Assembly (NCBI GenBank): GCA_012295275.1
Contig: CM022675.1
Location: forward strand, 653,860 to 717,859
Direction: 5' to 3'
Length of the DNA: 64,000 nt
DNA from: Chrysomallon squamiferum
Lineage: Eukaryota > Mollusca > Gastropoda > Neomphalida > Peltospiridae
Made by a program: the position numbers and the translations under genes. The notes under the pieces are model-generated. The model worked only from the letters and a program-made list of their open reading frames with translations, was not told where the DNA came from and did no database searches. Shown in pieces: positions 12,191 through 23,738 of the stretch; position 1 is the first letter of the stretch; every line of letters begins with the position of its first letter.

Positions 12191-14635
12191 CAAATAAAAT
12201 AATAATAATAATGAATAAGTACACTGAAATAAAATTCATACATAAATAAGTAAATGTAAAAATAAAAAATAAAATAAAAATATACTTAATAAACAAACAA
12301 AAATACATATGTAAGCAGAGGCACAAAAACATTAAATACATGATCTTTAACTAACAGTGTAGTAAAAATAATTGAAATAAAATGAATATTCACAAAAAAG
12401 GAAGAAGAAGCATCACATCACATACAACAGTTTTTTTGAATCCACAAATAAAAATGAGATTTGTTTTCTAACATAACTTACTCAGAATCATCTGTATCTT
12501 CCTCACTGCTGTCAGTTTCACTATCATCATCATCATCGTCATCATCATCATCATGATCACCATCACCTTCTTCATCATTGCTCCTTTTATCACCATCTTC
12601 AGTTCCAGATTCATCTTCATCTTCTGCTTCTGCTTCTTTTTCCTCATCTAAATAACACACACAAAGAAAAACAAAAAATGTTAACCCTTCAACCTTTCAA
12701 ACTTCAACAGACACACAACAGTTCAACCCTTCATACTTTATGTGTTTTCTGTAACATATACACAATTCAACCCTTTACATTTTATGTGTTCATTTTACCA
12801 CACATGAAAATTCAACCCTTCACATTTTATGTGTTCACTTTAACATATACACAGTTCAACCCTTTATATTTTATGTGTTCATTTGAACATATACAACAAT
12901 TCAATTTTCACATTTTATGTATTTATTTTACCACAGATACACAACAATTCAATCCTCTACATTTTTCTGTTCACTTTGCCATATACAACAGTTCAATACT
13001 CACATTTCATGTGTTCACTTTAACATACACACAACAATTTAACCCTTTATATTTTATGTGTTCACTTTCTAAACAGGTTTAAATTTATTACAAATTAAAA
13101 TGTACTAATTATTATATAACACACATCACTAACATACTAGCAAATTTCAATTATAATACTACTACTACTTACTGTAAAAAAACAAAAAATGATTGACCTT
13201 CTATGCAAGCTTAATATTAATACAAATAAACTTTACTAACCTAATTTAATCTTCTCATCAATTAATGGCCGAAAGCTCAAAGCTTCGGAGTTGTTAGGTT
13301 CGTATATCAAGACTGAAACATTTACAGACATAAAAAAATACTGTTAATTAGAAAACATTTCAGTTCAATGTTTTCATGAACGTTCAGCATGTGAAACCAA
13401 ATAAACAAATTTTATATAATTTTTCGTTATGGAAGAAATACTGTTTGCAGTTTCAACATATATATGTAATATATATATTACAGATATATTTATATATATA
13501 AATATATATATATATATAAATTTTTTATTAGCTTTCGGTATACAAAATATACTTTATACCAACATTTTGATTAATATAAAAAATAAAAAATAATTTCTTT
13601 TACATTAATACTTAAAAGATAGTTTCCAAGAATATTTAGATACCAAAAAAAAAAAAAAAAATGTTGCGATAATATTTTGGTACTCAAAAGTACAGTGTTG
13701 TTTTACAGAAATGTTTTAGTGATTCACTCACTCATTTTACACAAAAAGTACAGTGTTGTTTTACAGAAATGTTTTAGTGATTCACTCGCTCATTTTACAC
13801 AAAAAGTACAGTGTTGTTTTACAGAAATGTTTTAGTGATTCACTCACTCATTTTACACAAAAAGTACAGTGTTGTTTTACAGAAATGTTTTAGTGATTCA
13901 CTCACTCATTTTACACAAAAAGTACAGTGTTGTTTTACAGAAATGTTTTAGTGATTCACTCACTCATTTTACACAACTTCGCAGCTGTGTGAAAATCCTT
14001 GTTCATAACATTGACCAAAAACTGAAAAATAAATATATAAATAAATAAGTGAGTAAACAAATAAATAAATAAATATATAAATAAATAACTATGTGAGTTA
14101 ACAAATAAATAAATAAATAAATAAGTGAGTAAACAAATAAATAATCAAATATATAAATAAATAAATAAATAATTAAGCACATATACAAATAAGTAAGTAA
14201 CTAAGTAAGTTAGTAAATAAACAAACAAATAAACAAGTAAATAAACAAATTAACAAACAAATAAACAAACAAATAAATTGCTATAAACTGTTGAAATAAA
14301 CTACAATAAAGTTTTCCTTTTCTATTTTTTTCTTTTTCTTTCTCTTATTTTTTTTTTTTTTTTTTTATTATTTTCATTTTTTTTTTTTTTTTTTTTTTAT
14401 TTACGTACTTATTTACTTATTCATATATCCTTTCTTTTTTATTTTTATTGATTTTTTTTTTGTGTTCTCGCAATATAAACAAAAACAGAAATATGTAAAA
14501 CAACTACATTTACAAAATACGCCCCAGTTATATACATAAAACCACAAAAACACAAAATGTAATAAAACAATTTTAATAATACAAAGAACAAACCTCCAGT
14601 AACAATTCATTGGGAGCTTTTCGTGGTTCTTCTTC

Positions 14636-14680
<45 letters not shown>

Positions 14681-16886
14681 GTCATTTTCAGAGGGATGAA
14701 TAACAACTTTGACAGTTTCATCAAATGTAACTCTACTTTTAGGACTGTCATTTAAAAAACAAGATAATTACAATAACTGTAATAATAAGAACAACAATAC
14801 TACAACTACAACTATTACTACTATAATAATAATAATAACAATCACAGTAATATTACTAATAACAATAAAAGCATTAATAAAAATAATAATAAATAATAAC
14901 AGCAACAACAACAACATTACATAAATAAATAAAAATAAAAATATAATAATAATAATAAAATAATAATTCAGAGTTAGACAGCTTTATTTTGTCTTATTGG
15001 TTTGTACAAGCAGCATAGTTACCTCTCTTGTTTTTTTTTTTTCTATTTGTACACATTTTAGTAAATTGTATGCTGACACAAAAATTTCCAAAAAGATGAA
15101 TAAAAATGAAATTACCTTGATCTGTGAAGATTGGAAAATTCCTTATCATTGATTTCGATATCTCTAATAATTGGGCCAACTCTAGAAAGAAAGAGAAACA
15201 TTTAGAAAATTATTTATTTTTGAACTTTTGTTGAGATGAGGAACAAAGGAATAGGTGGGGAAGGTGTGTGTGTGTGTGTGTGTGTGAGTATATATGTGTA
15301 CATTTATGAGTATGTGCATGTTTAAGTGTAGTGATAATGTGTGTGATGCTTATTTTTGTGGACACAAATGTGACTTTGTGTCTGTGTGTGTGTGTGTTTG
15401 TGTGTACATGTATGAAAACCAATAATCAAACAAACAAATCACTTATCAAGAAACCAACCAAAAAAAAAGAAATATGTGTATATATATATATTAAAGAGAT
15501 GAAGAGTCAAATTAATAAAGCCAAACACTGACAGACAGACAGACAGACAGACAAGATGAACGTACGGCTGATCCTTTCTCTTAACGGCCTGTAAAGACAC
15601 AAGTTTTGTTGGGGTGGGAGTACGTCGAGATGAACTGGGTGGTAACACAGGGCTGGAGATGGTGACATCAGGTAGAGACTGACTGAATACAAAAAATTTA
15701 AATAATTTCATGGCAGGTATTTTAATTTATTTTTGTTTTTATTTTATTTTTATTTTTTATTTTTTATTTTTTTTTTTTTTTTTTTTATTTTTTGGGTTGT
15801 TGTTTTTCTTTAAATCAAATTTTCATTTTCAAATATTTTATATTGGATAGATAAGGATTTAATTTATTGTAACTATTACATACCTGTTTATTTTAAATTA
15901 TTCTCAGATGCTGTGAATATTGTTCATACATCTTTACTTTTTAACTAGTGACAAACTTGCACCCCTGTGTATGTGTCTGTTTTATGTGTGTATGTTTTAT
16001 GTGTGTATGTGTGTGTGTGTATTTTATGTGTATATGTGTATGTGTGTATTTTATAAGTATGTGTGGATGTGTGTCTGTTTCTGTGTACATATCTATATAG
16101 TAAAAGGATGATTAAAAGCAGACAGACAAAGAGACACAGAAAAAGACAGACATACAGATAGATTAAGACAAACTCACAAGTGTCAGAATAAAAAAAGACT
16201 TGCCTATTGACTGTTGAATCATGTGAGTCATCTAAAAATGTAAGACAGACAATAAACATTTTCTTCAGTTACTGATCTTTGCAGTAATTTATAAAGGATT
16301 TTTTTTTTTTTTCATTGATGTATAATATTATATTTTTTGTTTATATAATAAATATTCCAATAGTTGTACATTTTTGAAAATTAACTCAAAAGTCCATATC
16401 CACAAAAATAGTTTAAAAGACTGAAATTGCACTTGCCTTCTAGGGACTCCAGACTTGTTAAGCTTGACTTCTTACAAATATTTTTACTGCAGCATTTGGA
16501 GCTGTATTATGTATGACAAAACATAACAGAGATTTAATATGACAAAACTTAATGTAAATACACATATCAGAACACTTTAGGTAAACTTTATCAAATGTTT
16601 TAGATAATATAGAATAAATAATAATTTAAAACAATGTGCATAGGATTATAACAATGATTATTAAGTAGTAAGTTGTATAAAAAAAAAAAAAAAAAAATTA
16701 AAACATTAACATTCTAAATTTGCATTATTATTATAAAATAAATAAAGAGTTAGCGTTCTTGTTTAGATTAGTACATTTTCAGCATAATAATTTTCAAAAC
16801 AATATCTGCAATTATTACAAGCAATACTAAGTCGAAATTTACCTATTGTCTTTTTGTCCGATGCACATTTTACAGTCGAAGGCCAT
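11949..16886 (-). CDS. ERICH2: Glutamate-rich protein 2-like (ERICH2), ten coding exons
   Basis: Complete spliced gene: coding exons at 16886-16843, 16501-16437, 16231-16204, 15682-15566, 15181-15116, 14744-14594, 14021-13964, 13312-13241, 12647-12482 and 12012-11949 (831 bases, 276 residues plus stop). Every junction keeps the frame. The product starts MAFDCKMCIGQKDN with a CxxC pair and has a second Cys cluster (KCCSKNICKK), a Ser/Pro linker, then RVTFDETVKVVIHPSEN followed by an Asp/Glu run. A conserved core follows (FLVNVMNKDFHTAAKLCKM then ILIYEPNNSEALSFRPLIDE), and finally a very acidic tail ending PDSGIASE. The core matches my recollection of vertebrate ERICH2 (a leucine/lysine helix, CxMILIYEPxNPEA, then PLIxEK). 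Molecular function is not established; expression in ciliated and germ cells is reported for the vertebrate gene. Two introns are GC-AG. No transcript evidence is available, so the first exon and tail rest on splice logic. Confidence 0.8.
12482..12647 (-). CDS. ERICH2: ERICH2-like coding exon 9 (acidic)
   Basis: Acceptor TGTTATTTAG at 12648; encodes a tail of Glu, Asp and Ser with one uninterrupted ten-Asp run. Donor TCTGA|GTAAGTT at 12482/12481. If the donor is not used, the TAA inside it ends the frame at once, giving a product 20 residues shorter. Confidence 0.8.
12700..13070. repeat. TTCAACCCTT minisatellite, ~45 bp units
   Basis: Eight units start near 12722, 12768, 12811, 12857, 12898, 12948, 12990 and 13037, each with TTCAACCCTT, a TTTTATGTGTTCA-like block and AACATATACACAA. 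It fills the intron between ERICH2 exons 8 and 9. The plus-strand open frame across it is an artefact of a stop-free repeat. Confidence 0.85.
13241..13312 (-). CDS. ERICH2: ERICH2-like coding exon 8
   Basis: Acceptor ATGTTTCAG at 13313; encodes LIYEPNNSEALSFRPLIDEK plus IKL, the most family-diagnostic segment; donor TTAG|GTTAGT, phase 1. Confidence 0.85.
13685..13976. repeat. 58-bp minisatellite carrying a splice donor
   Basis: Five near-identical 58-base units, with the anchor TACAGTGTTG at 13691, 13749, 13807, 13865 and 13923. Read on the minus strand each unit begins GTGTAAAATGAGTGAGTG, which is the end of ERICH2 exon 7 plus its donor; one unit has a G in place of an A in the donor copy. 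Confidence 0.95.
13964..14021 (-). CDS. ERICH2: ERICH2-like coding exon 7
   Basis: Acceptor ATTTTTCAG at 14022; encodes FLVNVMNKDFHTAAKLCKM, the start of the conserved core helix; donor ATGA|GTGAGTG. The last 13 exon bases and the donor are the first copy of a 58-bp tandem repeat that fills the start of the intron. Confidence 0.85.
14034..14280. repeat. AAAT/AAAC tetranucleotide array
   Basis: About 245 bases of AAAT units interspersed with AAAC and AAGT variants, inside ERICH2 intron 6 right next to the exon 7 acceptor. Confidence 0.9.
14594..14744 (-). CDS. ERICH2: ERICH2-like coding exon 6 with poly-Asp tract
   Basis: Acceptor AAATGACAG at 14745; encodes SPKSRVTFDETVKVVIHPSE, then a GAT microsatellite translated as a run of about fourteen Asp, four Glu, and PRKAPNELLLE. 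Donor CTGGAG|GTTTGT, phase 0. The Asp run is a coding trinucleotide repeat (about 14639-14681) likely to vary in length. Confidence 0.8.
15116..15181 (-). CDS. ERICH2: ERICH2-like coding exon 5
   Basis: Acceptor TTTCTTTCTAG at 15182; encodes VGPIIRDIEINDKEFSNLHR; donor TCAAG|GTAATT. Confidence 0.75.
15566..15682 (-). CDS. ERICH2: ERICH2-like coding exon 4
   Basis: Acceptor TGTATTCAG at 15683; encodes a Ser/Pro/Thr-rich linker with SLPDVTISSPVLPPSSSRR and TPTPTKLVSLQAVKRKDQ. Donor AGCC|GTACGT has an unusual C at the last exon base. Confidence 0.75.
16204..16231 (-). CDS. ERICH2: ERICH2-like coding exon 3 (28-base micro-exon)
   Basis: Acceptor ACATTTTTAG at 16232, encodes DDSHDSTVN, and again ends at a GC donor (ATAG|GCAAGT). 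Its phases (1 in, 2 out) fit both neighbours. Confidence 0.7.
16437..16501 (-). CDS. ERICH2: ERICH2-like coding exon 2
   Basis: Acceptor TAATACAG at 16502, 65 bases, encodes SKCCSKNICKKSSLTSLESL. It ends at a non-canonical GC donor (GAAG|GCAAGT) that joins in phase to exon 3. Confidence 0.75.
16843..16886 (-). CDS. ERICH2: ERICH2-like coding exon 1 (start)
   Basis: ATG at 16886-16884 opens MAFDCKMCIGQKDN; the donor AG|GTAAAT at 16843/16842 leaves phase 2. The CxxC suggests a metal-binding N-terminus, shared with the next exon's Cys cluster. Confidence 0.7.
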
Positions 16887-18704
16887 GTTCTTGCTACATG
16901 AAGGAACATTTGACATTATAGAAAAACACCTTTTAAACATCTATATGTGGTATTTCAATTCAATATTCTTAATCCATACTGAATTAATGTTGTGAGAATT
17001 TTGAAAGCGTTGATATTACAAATCGTTGGCATTTAACAACTTGAAAAGGCGTAAAATAAGTTTCTTCACTGCATACAAAATACAAATTTAAAAGGCCAAT
17101 CTTAAAACATGTATGAAATGTTTCAAATCACGAAATATTATTATGAAACATTAATATATACATCGCTCCATTTATTTCAATCATCCTGTCCACCATATTG
17201 TTTGGATAGTTACCCCACCTGGATATAACCGCAGATTCGCTACAAAATATTTCATCATTAGCATCATGTAGTCAAAATATCATCAAAATAATTATTTTTA
17301 TGTAAATAGAAATATTTATTTTCCGCAATGCTCCATTAATTTATTAGGGTGCATTTAAAAATCAAATACGAAAATGACATTAGTGCAATAACAAGAGAAG
17401 GTCACTCGAGTAGTAAGAAGCACGCTCTTGTTTTGGTGTTTTGAGGAAATCACACGTTTTCCGTCTAAGGCAAATGTCATTAATTTTTTGGATTTTTAAA
17501 TTGTGTCCAGTGGTGTGCGATCGTATGTAGATTATTGCTGTGCATGTAAATGTCTGTTACAGAAAGCAAGTCAATAAGTATTGTGATTTAGTTTAGAGCA
17601 ATTTAATATTTCGTACCATAAATTCTGTGCTTCTTTAACTAAAGAACCAAAGCTAACATAAAATAATTTTCGAATTGTAATTAAATATAATCCATTACCA
17701 CTTCATAAAATGACTGAACACGTATTTTAGTTAATATTTTACTATTTTAGGTCATTACATATAAATAATGGTGAAAACAGTAATAATAGTCCCTTTTATA
17801 AGTTTATTTTAAAAATTTATTCTGTATTTCTATTTATAATTAGCAGATTTAATTTGTTTTTTATTTAATTAAATATTGTTCTTTTAAAGTTATTTGACCG
17901 CAGTGCATGTTTTTAATATGTTATAATTAAGCAGATTCCATTTCCATTTATATTTTCTTCACTTTTGACTTTGTGATATCTATAAAACGATAGAATGTCA
18001 ATAACATTTTTACATCTCAATAATCTTTACAGGCTTTTATTTTGTTTTATTTTACTTGATTTTTTAAGTGTAGTTATTTTCTGTTAAGATACTTAAGACA
18101 TTTCTCTACATGCTCAGAGTAAGTTATATTCACATTGTGAACACACTTGTTACTGTATCAGAATATTTGCATAAGGGATTAAGTTGGGACTATTATTTCA
18201 GTTATCTCCCTTGAAACCATAATGTTGAGTTTATAATTCTTTTATGCTATTAACACATTTTGATTTTCTTCTTTCTTTTTTCTTTTCTTTTTTTTTTTTT
18301 TTTTTTTTTTTTTCTTCTAGTTTTTAAACCAAAAACATAATATTGTGATATATTACCACTGTGGTTTCTTAATTTTCCTTTATTTTTAGATTTTATTTAT
18401 TTCATCTGTGACTGTTTTTCCACAGGATATTTCAGAATTTTTTTTTTTTTTTGGGGGTATCTAAATTTGAAGCTTGGTGATTTCTGTTTTGAAATTTTAA
18501 ACATCATTGTTGTTAATTTATTATATTCAAAAATCAAAATGCAAAAACAAATTCAAACTTTTTCCAGAAAATATTCTCTATCTTAGTTTCTCTTGCATGC
18601 ACACACAGAAACATACACATAGGTAATTTGTAAACCTATAACTTTCACAGCATTACACACAGTAAAAGATTAGGTTTGTAGAGATTGTTTTTTTTTTTTT
18701 TCAG
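16887..18704. promoter_or_regulatory. Shared 5' region of two divergent genes
   Basis: The ERICH2-like start codon (minus) and the small membrane protein gene (plus) point away from each other across 1.8 kb. A less AT-rich patch at about 17160-17240 and 17400-17560 could hold promoters and first non-coding exons; no TATA box or defined element can be assigned. The plus-strand gene has a spliced leader, since its coding exon starts at an acceptor (18704). Confidence 0.4.
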
Positions 18705-18715
18705 ACTGAGTGAGA

Positions 18716-18839
18716 ATGAAGAACGTACAGAAACAAGCGTTGTACAACAAACTGCATCGAGGAATCGTCACCGGACTCGTGGGTTTGACTGTTCTCGGAT
18801 CTGCTGTTATCATTCACAGGACGTATCTGTTCTTTACAG
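18716..18839 (+). CDS. Small membrane protein, coding exon 1
   Basis: Encodes the basic N-terminus and the membrane segment; donor TTTACAG|GTAGGC. A GTG six bases upstream is in frame but the ATG at 18716 is the plausible start. Confidence 0.75.
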
Positions 18840-19655
18840 GTAGGCACTGGATTCTGATTAACTGCCAAAAAAAAAAAAAAATAATAATAATTAAAATATT
18901 CAGATCATTATAGTAGTAAAATGAAACTGATATGGAATTCCACAAAAATCTAACAATGTCTGGAGATGTTTGATTTATGTGAATACATAAATTTCAGTAA
19001 ATCATTTAAATGAAAACCGTATATCATGGTTTGTTATTTTCAACACAAGTATTCAGTGTGTAGTTTTTAAAGGTTTAAAAGGTATAATAACGAATTTACA
19101 TTTGTCAAAGATTGTCTCAGACTTACCTGAACTTCCTAGAAAACTCCTCTTCCATTGTTTATAAACTTGAGTAAATCAAGCGCCCCTCTAAACTGAACTT
19201 TACTGCAATACTGTTACGTTTGGCAAAATTTCACTACTGTACCAGTCTTCTCACATCAACACATTTTAAAACTAGTTAATCATTACTTATGATTATTACC
19301 AGACTCATTACATTACTTACAACTATTACCAGACACATTACTTACAACTATTACAGGACTATTACTTACAACTATTACCAGACTATTACTTTATAAATAT
19401 AATTCTGTATCGTCATAGAAACAGCCATTAATCATTATTTTACTTTATTAATGTGTTGTTATATATTATCATTCTATTAAATGATTATTTAAATTAAAGA
19501 AAATTATTTGAGTGTTGATTGCATTTTCAGTGACGCTGCCAAAACGACGAGAGATGAGGAGGTTGATTGCAGAGGAGCAGCTGCAAATGGAACAAATTGA
19601 GCGGGAACAGGAACTTTTACGCCGACAACAGGAAGCTGAAATGTTGCCATCTTAG
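18716..19655 (+). CDS. Small single-pass membrane protein, COX14-like candidate
   Basis: Two coding exons, 18716-18839 and 19531-19655, joined in phase 1 (ACAG|GTAGGC to CATTTTCAG|TGACG), give 82 residues. The product has a short basic N-terminus (MKNVQKQALYNKLHR) and one hydrophobic segment at about residues 16-34 (GIVTGLVGLTVLGSAVIIH). A basic stretch (LPKRREMRRL) follows, then a Glu/Gln-rich helix to the end (EMLPS). This layout and a short RxYxxF-type exit from the membrane resemble the mitochondrial inner-membrane assembly factor COX14, which acts early on newly made COX1; COX14 is usually near 57 residues, so this one is longer. The similarity is weak and another small mitochondrial membrane protein is possible. 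The coding exon begins 11 bases after a strong acceptor (poly-T then CAG at 18702-18704), so there is an upstream non-coding exon. That the gene is real is well supported; its name is not. Confidence 0.65.
19531..19655 (+). CDS. Small membrane protein, coding exon 2 and stop
   Basis: Encodes TLPKRREMRRLIAEEQLQME and the Gln/Glu-rich helix; stop TAG at 19653-19655. Confidence 0.75.
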
Positions 19656-19923
19656 ATCAGTGCATAGTCTACACAAACTGAGTTCAGTGTTTGAAAATTT
19701 TGACATTGTCCTAACTCAATCAGCTACGACAATTTTATAACTTTCTTAGGTTATTTTTTTTAATTTATTTTTTATTTTATTATTATTTTTATTTATTTAT
19801 TTTTTTTTTTCCTGAAGAATATTTTAGAAAATGTTTAACAACAGGATATTATTCTCAGTGTGCACCTTAATACTTCACATTTCAGTTAGAACAAGTGGAT
19901 TCAAGTTTGTATTCACTTGGGAA

Positions 19924-19929
19924 AATAAA
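19924..19929 (+). promoter_or_regulatory. Candidate poly(A) signal of the small membrane protein gene
   Basis: AATAAA about 270 bases after the stop, in a less repetitive part of the 3' flank. Plausible but not unique in this AT-rich DNA. Confidence 0.4.
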
Positions 19930-22900
19930 GTATATAATAATATTTTTTGCTGGTAATTCATCTATTAACAGACACCTTAAGTAGATGGATTGTTAACTTC
20001 AGTAATCACAAAGATATTATTATTATTATTATTATTATTTTATTTTTATTATTATTATGTATTATTCAATCAAAAAACAAAAATTCTACGCTGCCATTTC
20101 AGTGTATATTTTTTTTAAACAGATCATTTTGTACATAACTGGTTGAGTTACAACAGTAAAATATTTTCAAGGTTGATGTAATGTTTGAAAGATTTTTTTT
20201 TTTTTTTTTTTTTTGGAGACCGTATTTAAAAAAAAAAAAAAAGTATATATACACACACATGCACCTGTGTTGTGTTGAGACAAAAATTCTAAACATAAAA
20301 ATCAGTAATCATGTTTTGCTGTTAATGTGGAATTAACATATTTAGTCTGACGAACGAATATTAGTTAAATTGACAGATTATTAAATTTTATATTCTAATT
20401 TCACAGTAACAGAAATTAGAATAATTCTGATGAAAATGTGATCAGCTTCGAAAATTAACAAACTTGCAATATGCTTTAAAAATGAAAAACATTTTTTTTT
20501 TTTTTTTTTTTTTTTTTTTCTCTCTGCATTTGGAGAAACTTGAAACTGGAGGTTTTTAGCTATAATTTGAGTGCCTGTCTGTAAGAGGTGTAAAGCAGAA
20601 AAAACTGAGTTTGGAATGTAATAAGTATTTAGACTGTATATTACTGATTTGTATGTGTTTTTGTTAATTTGCTTTTTTCTCTTTTATATTTCTTAGTTTC
20701 TACCACATCCTTGTTTGTATCAGAAATTAAAATAAGGTATAAATCTGTACAAAGTGATATTGTAAAGTTGTATTGTCTTTTTTAAAAAAAAAACTTGCCT
20801 ATATATTTAGCTTGAATAGGTTAAAATATATTTTACTGAGGCTTATGTTGAACTAAATTGTAATAATTACAACAGAATAACAATTTTTTGTCTTAATTTT
20901 TAAAAGAATTAATAATGTTTCAATCTAGGGTATTAAATTTATTTATATATTAACAAATTGCTCTGTATTTTACTTGATATTATGCTAGAAGTATTAAATA
21001 TTATTTATATTTTGAATTGCTATATATTTTTGTTTTCCAGTAATTTTAGGATATCAGTTCTTCAGAGGTGTAAATCAGCTTTCAAATATTGCATAATGTG
21101 TTTTATTTATTATTTTATTATTTTTTTATTTTTTTTTTTTTTTGCTATATGTATGTATCCTTTCTATTAACTTAGTTACAAAGTAAAATATATTAACTAT
21201 TGAGACAAGGAAGGGTGTTGAAGTATGTTTCCAATGTACATTTATAAAAAAAAAAATTTTTTTTTACTTACATATTGGTGTGAGAGAAATAAAAAATTCT
21301 AACCTTACAATGTTATTTGTCTATTAGTATTATAATTATTTATATTTGTATTATTGTTATTATTACTCTCATACTAAGTTTTATTTTATTGATCATTTAT
21401 TTATTTATTTTTTAATTAAAATTCTCAAAGAAATAGGTGGTATATCTTATCATGAGATAAATCATGCTGATTTGAATTGTGCAATTGAAGTATTCTTAGG
21501 ACAAAACTATTTATTGGATGTTTTTTAATGTTATTTTGAACATTAATGACATCACCGTGTCATTTCTACACATTCACAGCTTTGCCCCATTGTATTAAAC
21601 ATGCTGGTAAAACTAAAGGCAGGATTATCAATTTAAATTTGTTACAAAGCTTTTAAATTATCTATCTCTATGTGGTCCTTAACAACCTTCTTTGATACTA
21701 CATAACCACAGAGAAAAAAATATCTTCGCAGTTTGTTAAATAAAATAATTGTTTCAACAAAACACCTTAAATTACCAATTCAACAAACATTTTTTATTAT
21801 TATTTTTTATTATTATTATTATTATTATAGACACATCCAGACATCCAATACACATTTACCTAGATTAATTTCATCATTTATTTGAAGTGTAAACTACAGT
21901 TTTAAGTACTGAGCACAAACAACAAAGACAGGTGTTAAGATTTTTTTGCCATTTATACATTTTTATTAAATTTCAGTGGCTTACACCACAGTTGCTTGTA
22001 GAAACTGTCTTCATTTAGAACAAGCCACAGTTCAACATTCACAACACGTCTGTCAGTAACATCACTCCAGTCTCTCACAAAGACAGAAATCACAAACAAA
22101 AAACAATTAAAAATGTGGATTTTTGATCGAGATTCCTATTAAAATACATATTATATCACAAATTAACAAGGAGGCCCGCTAAAGGATACGACAAACACAA
22201 ATTAACAAAATTATGAAGGCCTTCAAAAGGTGGTGTGATGGGATTTTTTTTTTGACAACTGGAAACATTAAATAAGCAATGAGGCCCAGGCTGGGTTTGT
22301 GATACAGAAAAGAAGTATTAAAGAGGCCTGGAGTGGGATGCATTAAAAAAAGAAGCACATTTTATTTTTCACTTCTTAAAGTTGAATTTTAAATTCAAAG
22401 AATAAATACATTGATGTGCATACAGCTATATATACTTCATTTATATATATATATATATATGGAACTTTTTATTGTTTTAAGTTAAGTTTGAAAAATTAAG
22501 ATGTAAGCAACATACTTGATAAACAAGACACTAATGAAGATTTCCTAATTGAGGTGCTAATCCAGGTGATTTCTAAATTAAAAAATTAACAACCAAAGCA
22601 GGATCATCTTTCTTAGTTAACATCATTCTACTGGTGAATTAATTTGCTACACTGTTTTGTCCTGGGGGAATTTTAAGATATATTCTCATTCTAATAATTC
22701 TAAAAGCTGAAGAAAGAAAAAAAAAAAAAAAAAAAAAAATTTAAAAGAAAAGAAGAATACAGAAAAAGCTTATATTGAAGAATAAAACACCCGTATTAAA
22801 GATAAAATTTAAAAATAACACAAATTTCATTAATAACATGCATGATATACAATTCTTAAATAAATATCCATTTTTCAAATTTTATAGAAAATTTTCTTTT

Positions 22901-23406
22901 TTAAAACCTAATTACATGTATATAAAAGTAATTATGTACGTTTTCATATATCATGCAGTATATATTTACAAGCTGTGTCTTAAGATTTTAATATATGCTT
23001 GGCCAGAAGGTATTTTTAAAAGCAAATTTTTTTTTTTTTTATTGAAAACTATATATATATATATATATATATATAAACCAAAATATATATTAATAGATAA
23101 AACTAAACTGTTTGGTAATCTGTCCTAATTTTCCAAAACATAAAGAGGCATTTTTGTAAAAACTCTGATAATAATTTGTTAACTACAACACAAAATATTT
23201 TAAACAGCTTCGAAACGAATTAAAAAAAAAAAAAAAGAAAAAGAAAAAAGAACCCCTAAAAATAACCTAAAGGATAAAGGTTCATTTACATCTTAGTTAC
23301 TTGGTTATAAAAAAAAAAAAAAAAGATTTCAACCTAAATAAAATTACATTATTATAAAATTTTTATAAAACATTCTAAAAATAAAGTAAAAAATTATTTC
23401 TAATAA

Positions 23407-23441
<35 letters not shown>

Positions 23442-23685
23442 ATTAAAAATAAGATTTAAAAAAAAATCTAATTATTGTCATGGTAAATAGTTGTATAAAA
23501 TACTGGCTCCCATTTCAAAATTAAGACATTAGATTAAATCCTCCAGACTCCCCCCACACTGCTTTGGGCCAATACAGGTATTTGTCTTTTTCAGATTACT
23601 GAGCAGAAACTGGTGAAAATACAGGTAAAAGATGAAAAAGAGAAGAAAAAAAATTATATTCCCTTCTCCTCATAAAAAGACCCAT

Positions 23686-23738
<53 letters not shown>

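Noticed and set aside
12478-12480. ERICH2 stop at 12478-12480 as the only end of the gene
   Set aside because: The TAA lies inside a strong donor, and a phase-matched terminal exon with an acidic, in-frame end exists at 12012-11949, so the spliced end is preferred.
12678-13082. 134-codon plus-strand open frame
   Set aside because: It is the translation of a stop-free ~45-bp minisatellite inside an ERICH2 intron.
22775-23128. 117-codon plus-strand frame
   Set aside because: Composition is Lys/Ile/Tyr/Phe/Asn as expected for random AT-rich DNA, it crosses an AT dinucleotide run, and no domain is recognisable.
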